A program made the translations under genes and the position numbers. Below the pieces are notes generated by a model, which made no database searches, was not told where the DNA came from, and saw only the letters and a list, made by a program, of their open reading frames with translations. From Ralstonia sp. 25mfcol4.1 (GTDB taxonomy: Bacteria; Pseudomonadota; Gammaproteobacteria; Burkholderiales; Burkholderiaceae): 64,000 nt of DNA. The stretch's first letter is position 1, and the number at the start of each line of letters is the position of its first letter. Shown piece by piece: positions 1 to 8,367 of the stretch. Location: positions 186,001 through 250,000 of the forward strand of contig NZ_FNJO01000006.1 of assembly GCF_900104095.1 (NCBI RefSeq), written 5' to 3'.

Positions 1-1
1 T

Positions 2-529
2 GATGGCATCGACCTCGAAGCCGTCCTGTTCAACGACGGTGCACCGTTGGTGGGCAGGCCCGCTACGTCACTTGACGAAGCCACTGCGGCCGACGCCGCG
101 CGCAAGCGCGCGAAGGAGCGGCCCGCGGTACAGCCGGGCTCCTACCGCCACGGCGCCGTCATCCTGCTCAGCGATGGCCGCCGCACCACGGGCCCCGACC
201 CCCTCGACGCGGCGCGCATGGCCGCCCAGCGGGGCGTGCGTGTCTATACCGTGGGCTTCGGATCGGCGCAGGGCGGTGTGGCAGGCGAGCCGCTGCTGTC
301 CTACTTCATGCAGCTCGACGAGCCCGCCTTGCGCGCCGTGGCCAATATCACCGGCGGCGAATACTTCCAGGCCGGCTCGGCGGCCGACCTCAGCCGCGTG
401 TACCGCCAGCTCAGCGCCCGCTTTGCGCTGGAACGCAGGGAGACCGAGGTCGGCGCGCTGTTCGCCGCCGTCGCCAGCCTCTTGCTTGTGGCGGCATGTG
501 CGCTTTCCATCCTCTGGTTCCGCCGCTGA
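2..529 (+). CDS. VWA-domain (BatA/BatB-like) membrane protein, 5'-truncated
   Basis: The reading frame is open at the left window edge and ends in a stop at 527-529, so only the C-terminal part of the gene is present. The visible protein has the second half of a von Willebrand factor A fold: a strand reading HGAVILLSDGRRT, then a helix (DAARMAAQRGVRVYTVGFG) and a segment LRAVANITGGEYFQA, as in bacterial VWA proteins of the Bat/YfbK type. It ends in one hydrophobic helix (ALFAAVASLLLVAACALSILWF) followed by RR, so the VWA domain is probably anchored at its C-terminus with the bulk in the periplasm. Bat-type proteins are linked to envelope stress and MoxR ATPase systems, but the neighbours that would show this lie outside the window. 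The MIDAS motif is upstream and cannot be checked. Confidence 0.75.
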   Translation, partial: DGIDLEAVLFNDGAPLVGRPATSLDEATAADAARKRAKERPAVQPGSYRHGAVILLSDGRRTTGPDPLDAARMAAQRGVRVYTVGFGSAQGGVAGEPLLSYFMQLDEPALRAVANITGGEYFQAGSAADLSRVYRQLSARFALERRETEVGALFAAVASLLLVAACALSILWFRR

Positions 530-747
530 CTCCAGGTTATGTGTGCTACCGCACCAAATGCGCACTAATGGAAGCTTTTCGGACACTGCTGCACTGCAGT
601 AAGACTGCTTAACTTCCCCCGAACGCGTCAAACGGCTGTGCCATCGAGCACCTGCCGACTCAGTCCCATACCCAGGAATTCCTGCCGACGATCGCGCAGC
701 AGCGCGACGCTGGGCATGGTCTTTTTTTTTACTTTGTTGGGGGTGAC

Positions 748-1746
748 ATGGAGCAGTCCGATACGCTTGCAGCTGCCTGGCAGGAAACTGTGACGGCCGC
801 CGATCCACCGATGGTCAGTCCTCAGCGGCATCCCGAAGGGCGGGATGGTCGTGGCCACGACTACCTGCAGCGCCTGCAGCCCTATCTGAAGGCGGGCGCC
901 GCCGTGCAGGATGGCTGGTTTCCCCGGGCGCCGATCCGCTATACGCGCGGCATGCGTGCCAATGCGCACTACTTCAGTCATCCGAAATGGATGGACGACT
1001 GGCTGGCCAATGTCCATCGCTATCCGCAATGGCGCGAACGCTGGCATGCCGTGACGGGACCGCTCGACGGCAAGGTCCTGGTGGACGTGGGTTGCGGCCC
1101 CGGCAACGTGCTGGCTACGCTGGGCGGCACGCCGCGCGTGGCCATCGGCGTCGATGTCGCGGAGGGCAGCCTGCAGCGCGCGGCAGGCGTCGGCTATGTC
1201 CCGCTGCAAGCCGATGCCCACGACATGCCGCTGGCGACGGGCATCGCCGACATCGTGGCCATCAACGGGTCGCTGCACCACTGCGACGACATGGCCGCCG
1301 TGCTGGTCGAAGCCGCGCGGCTGGTCAAGCCGGGCGGGGTGCTGATCACGGACCATGATCCCCAGTTCACGGCGTGGAACTTCCGCGGTCTGGCCATGCT
1401 GATGTGGCGGCTGCGCGTGCCGATCTACCGCTGGCTCAAGCGTGGCGGTCACGCCGCCGCCGATAACGAGCAGTACTGGGCGCTGGCCACCGAGCTGCAT
1501 CATCGCCCCGGCGACGGTGTGACCGAGACCTTTCTGCGCGGCGTGCTGGAACCACGCGGATGGCAGGTGAAGGTGCTCCCGCACAATCATATGGTGGGGG
1601 CCGAAGTATTCGAGGGGCAGATCGGCCCGGCGCCATTGAAGATGCGCATGGCGCAGCGCCTGTCAGGCATCAGGCCGGGCACGCCGCAGGCGGCGATGAG
1701 CCTGTTCTGCGTGGCGAGGGCGCCCGGGCAGACCGCCGGCACCTAG
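748..1746 (+). CDS. SAM-dependent class I methyltransferase
   Basis: The 332-residue product has a clear class I methyltransferase core. Motif I is VLVDVGCGPGN near residue 110, the acidic end of strand 2 is IGVDVAEGS, a DAHDMPL segment fits motif II, and IVAINGSLHHCDD followed by LVKPGGVLITDHD matches motifs post-II and III of the Methyltransf_11/25 group. About 95 residues precede the fold and are not recognisable. The ATG is preceded by a GGGGGTGAC ribosome-binding sequence, and just upstream lies an unusual run of nine T. The substrate cannot be told. The C-terminal ~90 residues are probably a substrate cap. It stands alone: the upstream VWA gene ends 218 bp away, and the downstream gene faces it on the other strand. 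Confidence 0.8.
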   Translation: MEQSDTLAAAWQETVTAADPPMVSPQRHPEGRDGRGHDYLQRLQPYLKAGAAVQDGWFPRAPIRYTRGMRANAHYFSHPKWMDDWLANVHRYPQWRERWHAVTGPLDGKVLVDVGCGPGNVLATLGGTPRVAIGVDVAEGSLQRAAGVGYVPLQADAHDMPLATGIADIVAINGSLHHCDDMAAVLVEAARLVKPGGVLITDHDPQFTAWNFRGLAMLMWRLRVPIYRWLKRGGHAAADNEQYWALATELHHRPGDGVTETFLRGVLEPRGWQVKVLPHNHMVGAEVFEGQIGPAPLKMRMAQRLSGIRPGTPQAAMSLFCVARAPGQTAGT

Positions 1747-1795
1747 CGCGCCGCCGCCGACGGCGGTCGGGCGCGGTGGAACGCGGCGGCCGTCG

Positions 1796-3250
1796 TCACC
1801 CCGCCACGCCCAGCACGGCCTTCGGCTCCAGGAACGCTTCGAGGCCGAACGTGCCGTACTCGCGGCCGATGCCCGACTGCTTGAAGCCGCCGAACGGTGC
1901 GGCCGGGTCATGCGTGACGGTGTTCACCAGCACGCGGCCTGCTTCGATGCGCGAGGCCACCTCGCGTGCCCGGGACACGTCGCTCGACAGCACGTAGGCC
2001 TGCAATCCATATGGCGTGTCGTTGGCGATCGCGATGGCGTCTTCCATATCGCGGCAGGTCAGGATCGACAGCACCGGCCCGAAGATCTCCTCGCGGGCGA
2101 TCGTCATGTCGGCGGTCACATCGCTGAACACGGTCGGCCGGACGAACCAGCCTGCCTCGATGCCGTCCGGCCGGCCCGGGCCGCCAGCAAGCACGCGGGC
2201 GCCTTCCGACATTCCGATGCCGATGTAGCGTTGCACGCGATCCCATTGCTTCTGGCTGACCATCGGGCCGATGGTGGTGGCGGCGTCGCGCGGGTCGCCA
2301 GCGTGAACGTCGGCCATGGCAGCCACCAGGCGCGCCTCGAACTCGGCCAGCCTGGCGTGCGGCACCAGAATGCGCGTGCCGGCGATGCAGGCCTGGCCGC
2401 TGTTCATGAAGCCGGCCTGCAGCACCAGCGGCACGGCCTGATCGAAGTCGGCATCGTCGAGCACGATCACCGGCGACTTGCCGCCCAGTTCCAGCGTGGT
2501 GCGCTTGAGCGATTCGGCCGCCGTGCGCAGGATGTGCTTGCCTACCGCCGTCGATCCCGTGAACGACAGCTTTGCCACGTCGGGATGGGCGGTGAGCGCG
2601 GCACCCACCGTGTCGCCACGGCCGGTGACGATATTGAAGCCGCCTGGCGGCAGTCCGGCCGCGTGCAGGGCCTCGGTGACGACGCGAGTCTGCAGCGCGC
2701 TCATCTCGCTGGGCTTGACCACGGCGGCGCAGCCCGCCGCCAGCGCCGCCGCCAGCTTGCCGGTGATGAAGCCGGCATCGTTGTTCCACGGGGTGATCAG
2801 GCCGGCCACGCCCAGCGGCTGCATGACGACCTCGGAAGTGCCCATGCGCCGCGTGAACGCATAGTTCTCCAGCACGCCGGCGGCGTCGCGCAGCACCTCG
2901 CTGGCGTGCCGGGCCATCCAGCGGGCGCGCGACGCCGGCGCGCCGTATTCCTCGACGATGGCATCGAGCAGGTCGTCCTCGCGCGCCAGCACGGCAGCGT
3001 GCATGCGCAGCAGCATGTCGATGCGTTCGCGCGGCGTGGTGCGCGAGAACGTCGGAAAGGCGCGTTTGGCGGCGGCCACCGCGTGGGCGGCATCCACTTC
3101 GTCGGCCAGCCGCGCGTGGCCAATGACCGCCTCTGTAGCCGGGTTGAACAAGGCGAATTGTTCTTCGCCGTGCGGCACGACAAAGGCGCCGTCGATATAG
3201 ATCTGGTCGATGCGATACATGGGGTACGAGAAAGCAGTTGGCGTTGTCAT
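1796..3250 (-). CDS. NAD(P)-dependent aldehyde dehydrogenase
   Basis: This 484-residue protein is of usual length for the ALDH superfamily. It carries the ELGGKSP motif with the general-base Glu near residue 254 and the nucleophilic Cys in NSGQACIAGTR near residue 288. The cofactor site FTGSTAVGK and the PWN motif near residue 155 are also present, as is the late EEIFGPV motif. It oxidises an aldehyde to a carboxylate; the substrate is unknown. A TTG precedes the chosen ATG directly. An inner Met at about 3220 is also possible, since neither has a strong ribosome-binding site. It is divergent from a LysR gene 70 bp away, the usual arrangement for a regulator and its target. Confidence 0.9.
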   Translation of the reverse strand: MTTPTAFSYPMYRIDQIYIDGAFVVPHGEEQFALFNPATEAVIGHARLADEVDAAHAVAAAKRAFPTFSRTTPRERIDMLLRMHAAVLAREDDLLDAIVEEYGAPASRARWMARHASEVLRDAAGVLENYAFTRRMGTSEVVMQPLGVAGLITPWNNDAGFITGKLAAALAAGCAAVVKPSEMSALQTRVVTEALHAAGLPPGGFNIVTGRGDTVGAALTAHPDVAKLSFTGSTAVGKHILRTAAESLKRTTLELGGKSPVIVLDDADFDQAVPLVLQAGFMNSGQACIAGTRILVPHARLAEFEARLVAAMADVHAGDPRDAATTIGPMVSQKQWDRVQRYIGIGMSEGARVLAGGPGRPDGIEAGWFVRPTVFSDVTADMTIAREEIFGPVLSILTCRDMEDAIAIANDTPYGLQAYVLSSDVSRAREVASRIEAGRVLVNTVTHDPAAPFGGFKQSGIGREYGTFGLEAFLEPKAVLGVAG

Positions 3251-3287
3251 CAAGATAAGACGCCGGCATTGGGCTGACTAGCCATAC

Positions 3288-3318
3288 AATCGTTTATGAA
3301 TCGTTAAACAGAATCGAA
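3288..3318. promoter_or_regulatory. Direct repeats in the aldehyde dehydrogenase / LysR divergent region
   Basis: AATCGTT occurs at 3288-3294 and again at 3299-3305, exactly 11 bp (one helical turn) apart, and AATCGAA follows at 3312-3318. The block sits in the 70-bp region between the divergent starts at 3250 and 3321. It is a reasonable binding site for the adjacent LysR protein, though classical LysR sites are T-N11-A palindromes, so this is inference from position and phasing. Confidence 0.35.
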
Positions 3319-3320
3319 CA

Positions 3321-4253
3321 ATGAAGACTTCGGGGCTAGGCGAGCTTGAGGCCGTGCTGGCGGTGGCGCGTCATCGCGGTTTCCGGGCGGCGGCCAATGA
3401 GATGGGGGTGTCGACCTCCGCATTGAGCCATGCCGTGGCGGGGCTGGAAGCCCGTATCGGCGTGCGGCTGTTCAATCGCACGACGCGCAGCGTGTCGCTG
3501 TCCGAAGCCGGGGCGCAGTTCGTTGCCACCGTTGGGCCCGCGCTGTCCACCATTCGCGAGGCAATGGATCGGGCGGGCAGCTATGGCGATACGCCGTCGG
3601 GCACGTTGCGCATCAACACGTCGGTGGGCGCGGCGCATCAGGTGATGGCCGTGTTCGTGGCGTTCCTGGCGCGCTATCCGGAGATGAAGCTCGATATCGT
3701 GACCGAAGGCAAGCTGATCGATATCGTGCTGGAGGGCTTCGACGCCGGCGTGCGCCTGATCGAAACCGTGCCGCAGGACATGGTGGCCGTGCCGTTCGGC
3801 GACCGCCAGCGTTTCGCCGTGGTGGGCAGCCCGGCGTACTTCGCCAGCCATCGCAAGCCGCGCACGCCGGCAGACCTGAAGGCGCATCGCTGCATCCGCA
3901 GCCGGATGCCCAGTGGCACGATCTACCAGTGGGAATTCGAGCGCCATGGCGAAACGGTGCGCTTCGACGGCCAGGGCAGCCTGACACTCGACGATGGCAG
4001 CCTGATGCTTGCGGCGGCGCGCGCGGGCGTCGGGCTGGCCTACCTGACCGAGTGGACGGTCAGCGCCGATCTCGCGGCCGGCACGCTTGTGCGCGTGCTG
4101 GAAGACTGGACGCCGCCGCTGGACGGCCTTTGCCTGTACTACCCGAGCCACCGCCATGCCCCGGCCGGCTTGCGCGCGCTGGTCGGGACGATCCGCGAAC
4201 ACGCCGAGACGCAGCGCCAAAGCGCGCGGGGCGGCAGGCAGAAGCAGCCATAA
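3321..4253 (+). CDS. LysR-family transcriptional regulator
   Basis: The 310-residue protein is a standard LysR regulator. The N-terminal winged helix includes [41 protein letters not shown] (recognition helix at about residues 30-50). A periplasmic-binding-like effector domain follows, with the typical [17 protein letters not shown] and [15 protein letters not shown] segments near the C-terminus. It probably senses a small metabolite and controls the divergent aldehyde dehydrogenase and perhaps itself. Its TAA stop shares one base with the ATG of the next LysR gene (TAATG), so the two regulators are probably translated together, which is uncommon for LysR genes. Confidence 0.9.
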   Translation: MKTSGLGELEAVLAVARHRGFRAAANEMGVSTSALSHAVAGLEARIGVRLFNRTTRSVSLSEAGAQFVATVGPALSTIREAMDRAGSYGDTPSGTLRINTSVGAAHQVMAVFVAFLARYPEMKLDIVTEGKLIDIVLEGFDAGVRLIETVPQDMVAVPFGDRQRFAVVGSPAYFASHRKPRTPADLKAHRCIRSRMPSGTIYQWEFERHGETVRFDGQGSLTLDDGSLMLAAARAGVGLAYLTEWTVSADLAAGTLVRVLEDWTPPLDGLCLYYPSHRHAPAGLRALVGTIREHAETQRQSARGGRQKQP

Positions 4254-5191
4254 TGGTGGCCGCCGCGTTCAACCCTTCGCCGATCGTCATGCGCATTCCA
4301 CCCGTCAAGGCCATCGTCGCCTTCGAAAGCGTCGCCCGGAACAAGAGCGTCAACAAGGCCGCCGAAGAACTTGGGCTGACGGCCTCGGCGGTCAGTCATC
4401 AGCTTGCCAGGCTCGAGGAAGCGGTCGGGCAGGCGCTGTTCTTCCGGCAGGGCCGGGGGCTCGTGCTGACGCCGGTCGGTGAGCAATACCTGCGCGACGT
4501 CACTGGCGCGCTGGCCGAACTGAGCCGGGCCACCGAACGCGCGTCCAGCCCAGGCGCCGTCGATATCCTCAGGGTCCATACCAGTCCGAGTTTCGGGCTG
4601 ATGTGGCTGCTGCCCCGGCTGGCGTCCTTCCAGGCGGACAACGGCGACATCCAGCTGAACCTGTCTTGTTCGTACGAGGACGTGTCCTTCACGGCCGGCT
4701 TCTATGACCTCGACGTCCGGCACGGCCATGCGCACTGGCGCGATCTTGAGGTGAAGACGCTCCGGCACGAGCGCATCCTGCCGATGGCGTCGCCGGACTA
4801 CCTGCGCAAGCATCCCGTGCGCGATCCTGCCGATCTGGTCGATCGTCGCCTGATCTATTCCGAAACGCCGCTGGTCCGCTGGCAGCAGTGGTTCGCGCGC
4901 TTTGGCGTGCCGGCCGCGCGGAAGTCGTTCGATTTCTCGTTCGACCGTTCGTACATGTCGCTCGAAACCGCCGCGCTGGGGCTCGGCGTCGCACTGGAAA
5001 GCTCGCTGCTGGCATCGGTAATGCTGCGCAAGGGCGCGCTGGTGCCGGTGTTCGAGGCGCAATACGCGGTGGAGGTGGCCAGTCACCACGTCGCGTATCC
5101 GGCACAGAACGCCGAGCTGCCGCGTGTGGCGCGCTTTCTGGCCTGGCTGGACCGCGAGGTCAACCGTCCGCGCGAAGGGGCGGCCGCCTGA
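4253..5191 (+). CDS. LysR-family regulator, GcvA-like subgroup
   Basis: The start overlaps the stop of the preceding regulator (TAATG at 4251-4255), giving 312 residues. An inner ATG at 4289 before RIPPVKAIVAF would give the length usual for the GcvA/AmpR branch. The helix-turn-helix reads NKAAEELGLTASAVSHQLARLE, and FFRQGRGLVLTPVG is the wing. The effector domain has the DLDVRHGHAHW and SLETAALGLGVALE signatures of that subgroup. Downstream at 145 bp is an SDR gene that starts the next operon, so this protein may regulate the SDR-MFS-transketolase genes, while its partner may regulate the aldehyde dehydrogenase. No ligand can be predicted. Confidence 0.88.
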   Translation: MVAAAFNPSPIVMRIPPVKAIVAFESVARNKSVNKAAEELGLTASAVSHQLARLEEAVGQALFFRQGRGLVLTPVGEQYLRDVTGALAELSRATERASSPGAVDILRVHTSPSFGLMWLLPRLASFQADNGDIQLNLSCSYEDVSFTAGFYDLDVRHGHAHWRDLEVKTLRHERILPMASPDYLRKHPVRDPADLVDRRLIYSETPLVRWQQWFARFGVPAARKSFDFSFDRSYMSLETAALGLGVALESSLLASVMLRKGALVPVFEAQYAVEVASHHVAYPAQNAELPRVARFLAWLDREVNRPREGAAA

Positions 5192-5335
5192 GCGGCGCCG
5201 AGGGTTTTCCCCGGAGGGCGCGCCGGCCGACATCTGAAAATTTCTCAACGATAGTTGAGCCCGAATGCATTGATCGGCGCTCCGCCTGCGACAAAACTGG
5301 ACCCATCGTCAAGTCGAAACAGAAGGAGACATGAG

Positions 5336-6085
5336 ATGCTGGTCGAGAACAAGGTAGTGATCGTCACGGGCGCCGCCTCGCCGCGCGGTATCGGCAAGGC
5401 TACGGCGCGGGTGCTGGCGGCACAAGGCGCCACGGTGGTCATCGTGGATCTGCAACAGGAAGCGGCCGAAGCCGCTGCCGCCGATCTGGGCGAAGGCCAT
5501 CTGGGCCTGCGCTGCGATGTGACCGACAAGGCGTCGTGCGAGGCCGCCGTGCACGCGACGATGCGTCGCTACGGACGCATCGATGGCCTGATCAACAACG
5601 CGGGCATCACGCAGCCCATCCGCACGCTGGATATCGGCGCCGCGAACTTCGATGCCGTGGTGGACGTCAACCTGCGCGGTACGTTGTACATGTCCCAGGC
5701 GGTACTGCCGCAGATGAAGGAGCAGAAGCGCGGCAGCATCGTCTGCATGTCGTCGGTGTCGGCCCAGCGTGGCGGCGGCATCTTCGGCGGCCCGCACTAC
5801 AGCGCGGCCAAGGCCGGCGTGCTGGGTCTGGCCCGCGCCATGGCGCGTGAATTCGGTAGCGACCGTATCCGGGTGAACTCCGTCACGCCGGGCCTGATCC
5901 AGACCGATATCACCGGCGACAAGCTGACGCCCGACATGCGCGCCGACATCATCCAGGGCATTCCCCTGGGCCGCCTTGGCGACGCCGAGGACGTGGCCAA
6001 CGCGTGCCTGTTCCTGGTCAGCGACCTGTCCACGTACCTGACCGGCATCACGCTCGACGTGAACGGCGGCATGTTGATCCACTGA
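5336..6085 (+). CDS. SDR-family NAD(P)-dependent oxidoreductase
   Basis: This is a classical short-chain dehydrogenase/reductase of 249 residues. It has a TGAASPRGIG nucleotide-binding loop near residues 12-21, the NNAG motif near residue 90, and the catalytic Ser-Tyr-Lys set as SSVSAQRGG...HYSAAKAG. The C-terminal LTGITLDVNGGM segment is typical of FabG-like members. I chose the ATG at 5336 because AGAAGGAGAC precedes it. The frame is open further upstream, but without SDR sequence. It probably oxidises or reduces a hydroxyl/keto group of the compound imported by the next gene's product. It begins a four-gene run (SDR, MFS, transketolase N and C) on the plus strand. Confidence 0.9.
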   Translation: MLVENKVVIVTGAASPRGIGKATARVLAAQGATVVIVDLQQEAAEAAAADLGEGHLGLRCDVTDKASCEAAVHATMRRYGRIDGLINNAGITQPIRTLDIGAANFDAVVDVNLRGTLYMSQAVLPQMKEQKRGSIVCMSSVSAQRGGGIFGGPHYSAAKAGVLGLARAMAREFGSDRIRVNSVTPGLIQTDITGDKLTPDMRADIIQGIPLGRLGDAEDVANACLFLVSDLSTYLTGITLDVNGGMLIH

Positions 6086-6169
6086 CGCCCGGCGGCCTCC
6101 GAAACGGACGGCCGCACCCACCATGTCAACGCACCCGGGACCACCCGGGGCACCGGCAGGAGACACTCC

Positions 6170-7501
6170 ATGAAGACGAAATACGTACCGTCGGCCATTG
6201 CGGCCGACGCGGTGATGCCGCGCGCCGATGCGGCCACGTTCGAGTCGCGTACCTATGCCAAGGTCATGCGACGCCTGATTCCATTCCTGATGCTGTGCTA
6301 TCTGGGTGCCTACCTGGATCGCGTCAACGTGGGCTTCGCCAAGCTGCAGATGCTCAATGACCTGCAGTTCAGCGAGACCATCTACGGCCTGGGCGCCGGC
6401 ATCTTCTTCCTCGGCTACTTCATCTTCGAAGTGCCAAGCAACGTGATCCTGCACAAGCTCGGTGCGCGCAACTGGCTGGCGCGCATCATGCTGACGTGGG
6501 CGGTCATCTCGGCAGGCTTCGCCTTCGTCAATACGCCGACGCAGTTCTACGTGCTGCGCTTCCTGCTCGGGGTTGCCGAGGCTGGCTTCGCGCCCGGCGT
6601 CATCCTGTACCTGACGTACTGGTTCCCGTCGGAGCGCCGGGCCAAGGCGCTGTCGATGTTCTTCATGGCGATTCCGCTCGCGGGCATCATCGGCGGGCCG
6701 CTGTCAGGCTGGATCATGCATGCGCTCCACGGTGTGCACGACCTGGCCGGCTGGAAGTGGCTGTTCCTGATCGAGGCGCTGCCGTCGCTGGTGCTCGGCA
6801 TTGCGATCCTGTTCTACCTCGATAACGGCATCCAGGGCGCGAAGTGGCTGTCCGACCAGGAAAAGGCGCTGCTGACCCGCAATGTCGACGGTGACAACGC
6901 GCAGAAGGTGCAGCACCTGTCGATCCGCGCATTCATGGCAGACCGGCGCCTCTGGCTGATGGCCGCGATCTACTTCTGTGTGGTGCTGGGCCAGTACGGC
7001 CTGACCTTCTGGCTGCCGACCATCATCCGCAAGACCGGTGTGGCCGACCCGCTCTGGGTGGGCATCCTGACGGCCGTGCCGTACCTGTGCGCCATCGTCG
7101 CGCTTCCGTTGATCGGCCGTTCGGCGGATCACCGCCGCGAGCGCCGCCTGCACCTGGCCATCCCGATGCTGGTCGCCGCCGTGGGCTTCGCCACGCTGCC
7201 GATGCTGGGCAGTGTCACGGCTGCCATAGTGTGCCTGTGCGTTGCCGCAGCCGGGATCATGGCGTCTTCGTCGCAGTTCTGGGCGCTGCCCACCGCGCTG
7301 CTTGGCGGCATGTCGGCGGCGGCCGGCATCGCCGCGGTGAACTGCGTGGCCAACCTCGCGGGCTTCTTCTCGCCGGCCATCGTCGGCTGGCTCAACGACC
7401 TGACGGGCAAGTCCACCGCAGGCCTGATGTTCATCTCGGCAACGGTCGTCTGCGGCGCGCTGCTGGTCTTCCTGGTGCCGGCCCGCACCGTCAACCGCTG
7501 A
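6170..7501 (+). CDS. MFS transporter, anion:cation symporter (ACS) family
   Basis: This 443-residue protein has about twelve hydrophobic segments. The cytoplasmic loop after helix 2 and the DRVNVGFAKLQM segment near residue 55 are typical of the ACS group, which includes phthalate, tartrate and glucarate carriers. WFPSERRAKALSMF near residue 145 is another conserved signature of this group. These carriers usually import organic anions with protons. The gene lies 84 bp after the SDR and 20 bp before the transketolase N-terminal subunit, so it most likely imports the substrate handled by these enzymes. A GGAGACACTCC ribosome-binding sequence precedes the ATG. Confidence 0.88.
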   Translation: MKTKYVPSAIAADAVMPRADAATFESRTYAKVMRRLIPFLMLCYLGAYLDRVNVGFAKLQMLNDLQFSETIYGLGAGIFFLGYFIFEVPSNVILHKLGARNWLARIMLTWAVISAGFAFVNTPTQFYVLRFLLGVAEAGFAPGVILYLTYWFPSERRAKALSMFFMAIPLAGIIGGPLSGWIMHALHGVHDLAGWKWLFLIEALPSLVLGIAILFYLDNGIQGAKWLSDQEKALLTRNVDGDNAQKVQHLSIRAFMADRRLWLMAAIYFCVVLGQYGLTFWLPTIIRKTGVADPLWVGILTAVPYLCAIVALPLIGRSADHRRERRLHLAIPMLVAAVGFATLPMLGSVTAAIVCLCVAAAGIMASSSQFWALPTALLGGMSAAAGIAAVNCVANLAGFFSPAIVGWLNDLTGKSTAGLMFISATVVCGALLVFLVPARTVNR

Positions 7502-7521
7502 AATTCCTTTCTGGAGTCATC

Positions 7522-8367
7522 ATGAGTCGTACCAATCTCGACGCGCCCGTGTCGCTGGCCGAGCGCGCCTACCGTATCCGGCGCAATGCCATCCTGATGG
7601 GCGAAGTGCAAGGGCAGGGCTACGTCGGCCAGGCGCTGGACATCGCCGACGTGCTGGCCGTGGCCTACTTTGGCGCCATGAAGTTCCGCCCCGAGGATCC
7701 TGAATGGGAAGGGCGCGACCGCTTCCTGCTGTCCAACGGCCACTACGCCATCGCGCTGTATGCGGCGCTGCTCGAAGCCGGCATCCTGCCCGCCGAGGAA
7801 CTCGAAACCTATGGCAGCGACGACAGCCGGCTGCCGATGTCGGGCATGGCCAGCTATACGCCCGGCATGGAGATGTCCGGCGGTTCGCTGGGCCAGGGGC
7901 TGACGATTGCAGTGGGCCGCTGCCTGGGTCTGAAGCGCAAGGGCTCGGACGCGTTCGTCTACACGCTGTTCTCGGACGGCGAGCTTGACGAAGGGTCCAT
8001 CTGGGAAGGCATCCTGTCGGCCAGCCACTGGAAGCTGGACAACCTGATCGCCATGGTTGACGTGAACAACCAGCAGGCCGACGGCCCGTCGACGCAGATC
8101 CTGTCGTTCGAACCGCTGGTGCCCAAGCTGGAAGCATTCGGGTGGTACGTGCAACGCGTGGATGGCAACGACATCGACGCCGTCGCCAGCGCGTTCCAGA
8201 ACGCCCGCGCGCATCAGGGGCCGCAGCCGCGCATGATCGTCTGCGACACGCGCATGGGGTGCGGCGTGCCGTTCCTGGAACAGCGCGAGAAGAACCATTT
8301 CATCCGGGTGGAAGCCCACGAATGGCAACTGGCGCTGCAGGCGCTGGAAGCCGGGAGACAAGCATGA
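7522..8367 (+). CDS. Transketolase, N-terminal (ThDP pyrophosphate-binding) subunit
   Basis: The 281-residue protein matches only the N-terminal half of transketolase. It has SNGHYAIALYA near residue 72, the SGGSLGQGL motif, and the ThDP/metal site SDGELDEGSIWE followed by VDVNNQQADG near residues 152-182. The other half is encoded by the next gene, whose ATG overlaps this stop (ATGA at 8364-8367), so a two-subunit enzyme is expected. Split transketolases of this kind are used in specialised sugar routes, such as apulose-4-phosphate or sulfofructose cleavage, as well as in unassigned operons. No kinase or isomerase of those routes is present here. ATG at 7522 follows CTGGAGTCATC. Confidence 0.92.
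   Translation: MSRTNLDAPVSLAERAYRIRRNAILMGEVQGQGYVGQALDIADVLAVAYFGAMKFRPEDPEWEGRDRFLLSNGHYAIALYAALLEAGILPAEELETYGSDDSRLPMSGMASYTPGMEMSGGSLGQGLTIAVGRCLGLKRKGSDAFVYTLFSDGELDEGSIWEGILSASHWKLDNLIAMVDVNNQQADGPSTQILSFEPLVPKLEAFGWYVQRVDGNDIDAVASAFQNARAHQGPQPRMIVCDTRMGCGVPFLEQREKNHFIRVEAHEWQLALQALEAGRQA

Noticed and set aside
693-730. CGCGC-AGCA-GCGCG hairpin followed by nine T before the methyltransferase gene
   Set aside because: The hairpin is separated from the T-run by about 14 bases and the run lies immediately upstream of the gene's ribosome-binding site, so it is not a convincing terminator.
1908-3277. Long open frames on both strands over the aldehyde dehydrogenase gene (over 450 codons)
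   Set aside because: Arg/Ala/Gly/His-rich translations without family signatures; they are frames kept open by high GC opposite or alongside a clear gene.
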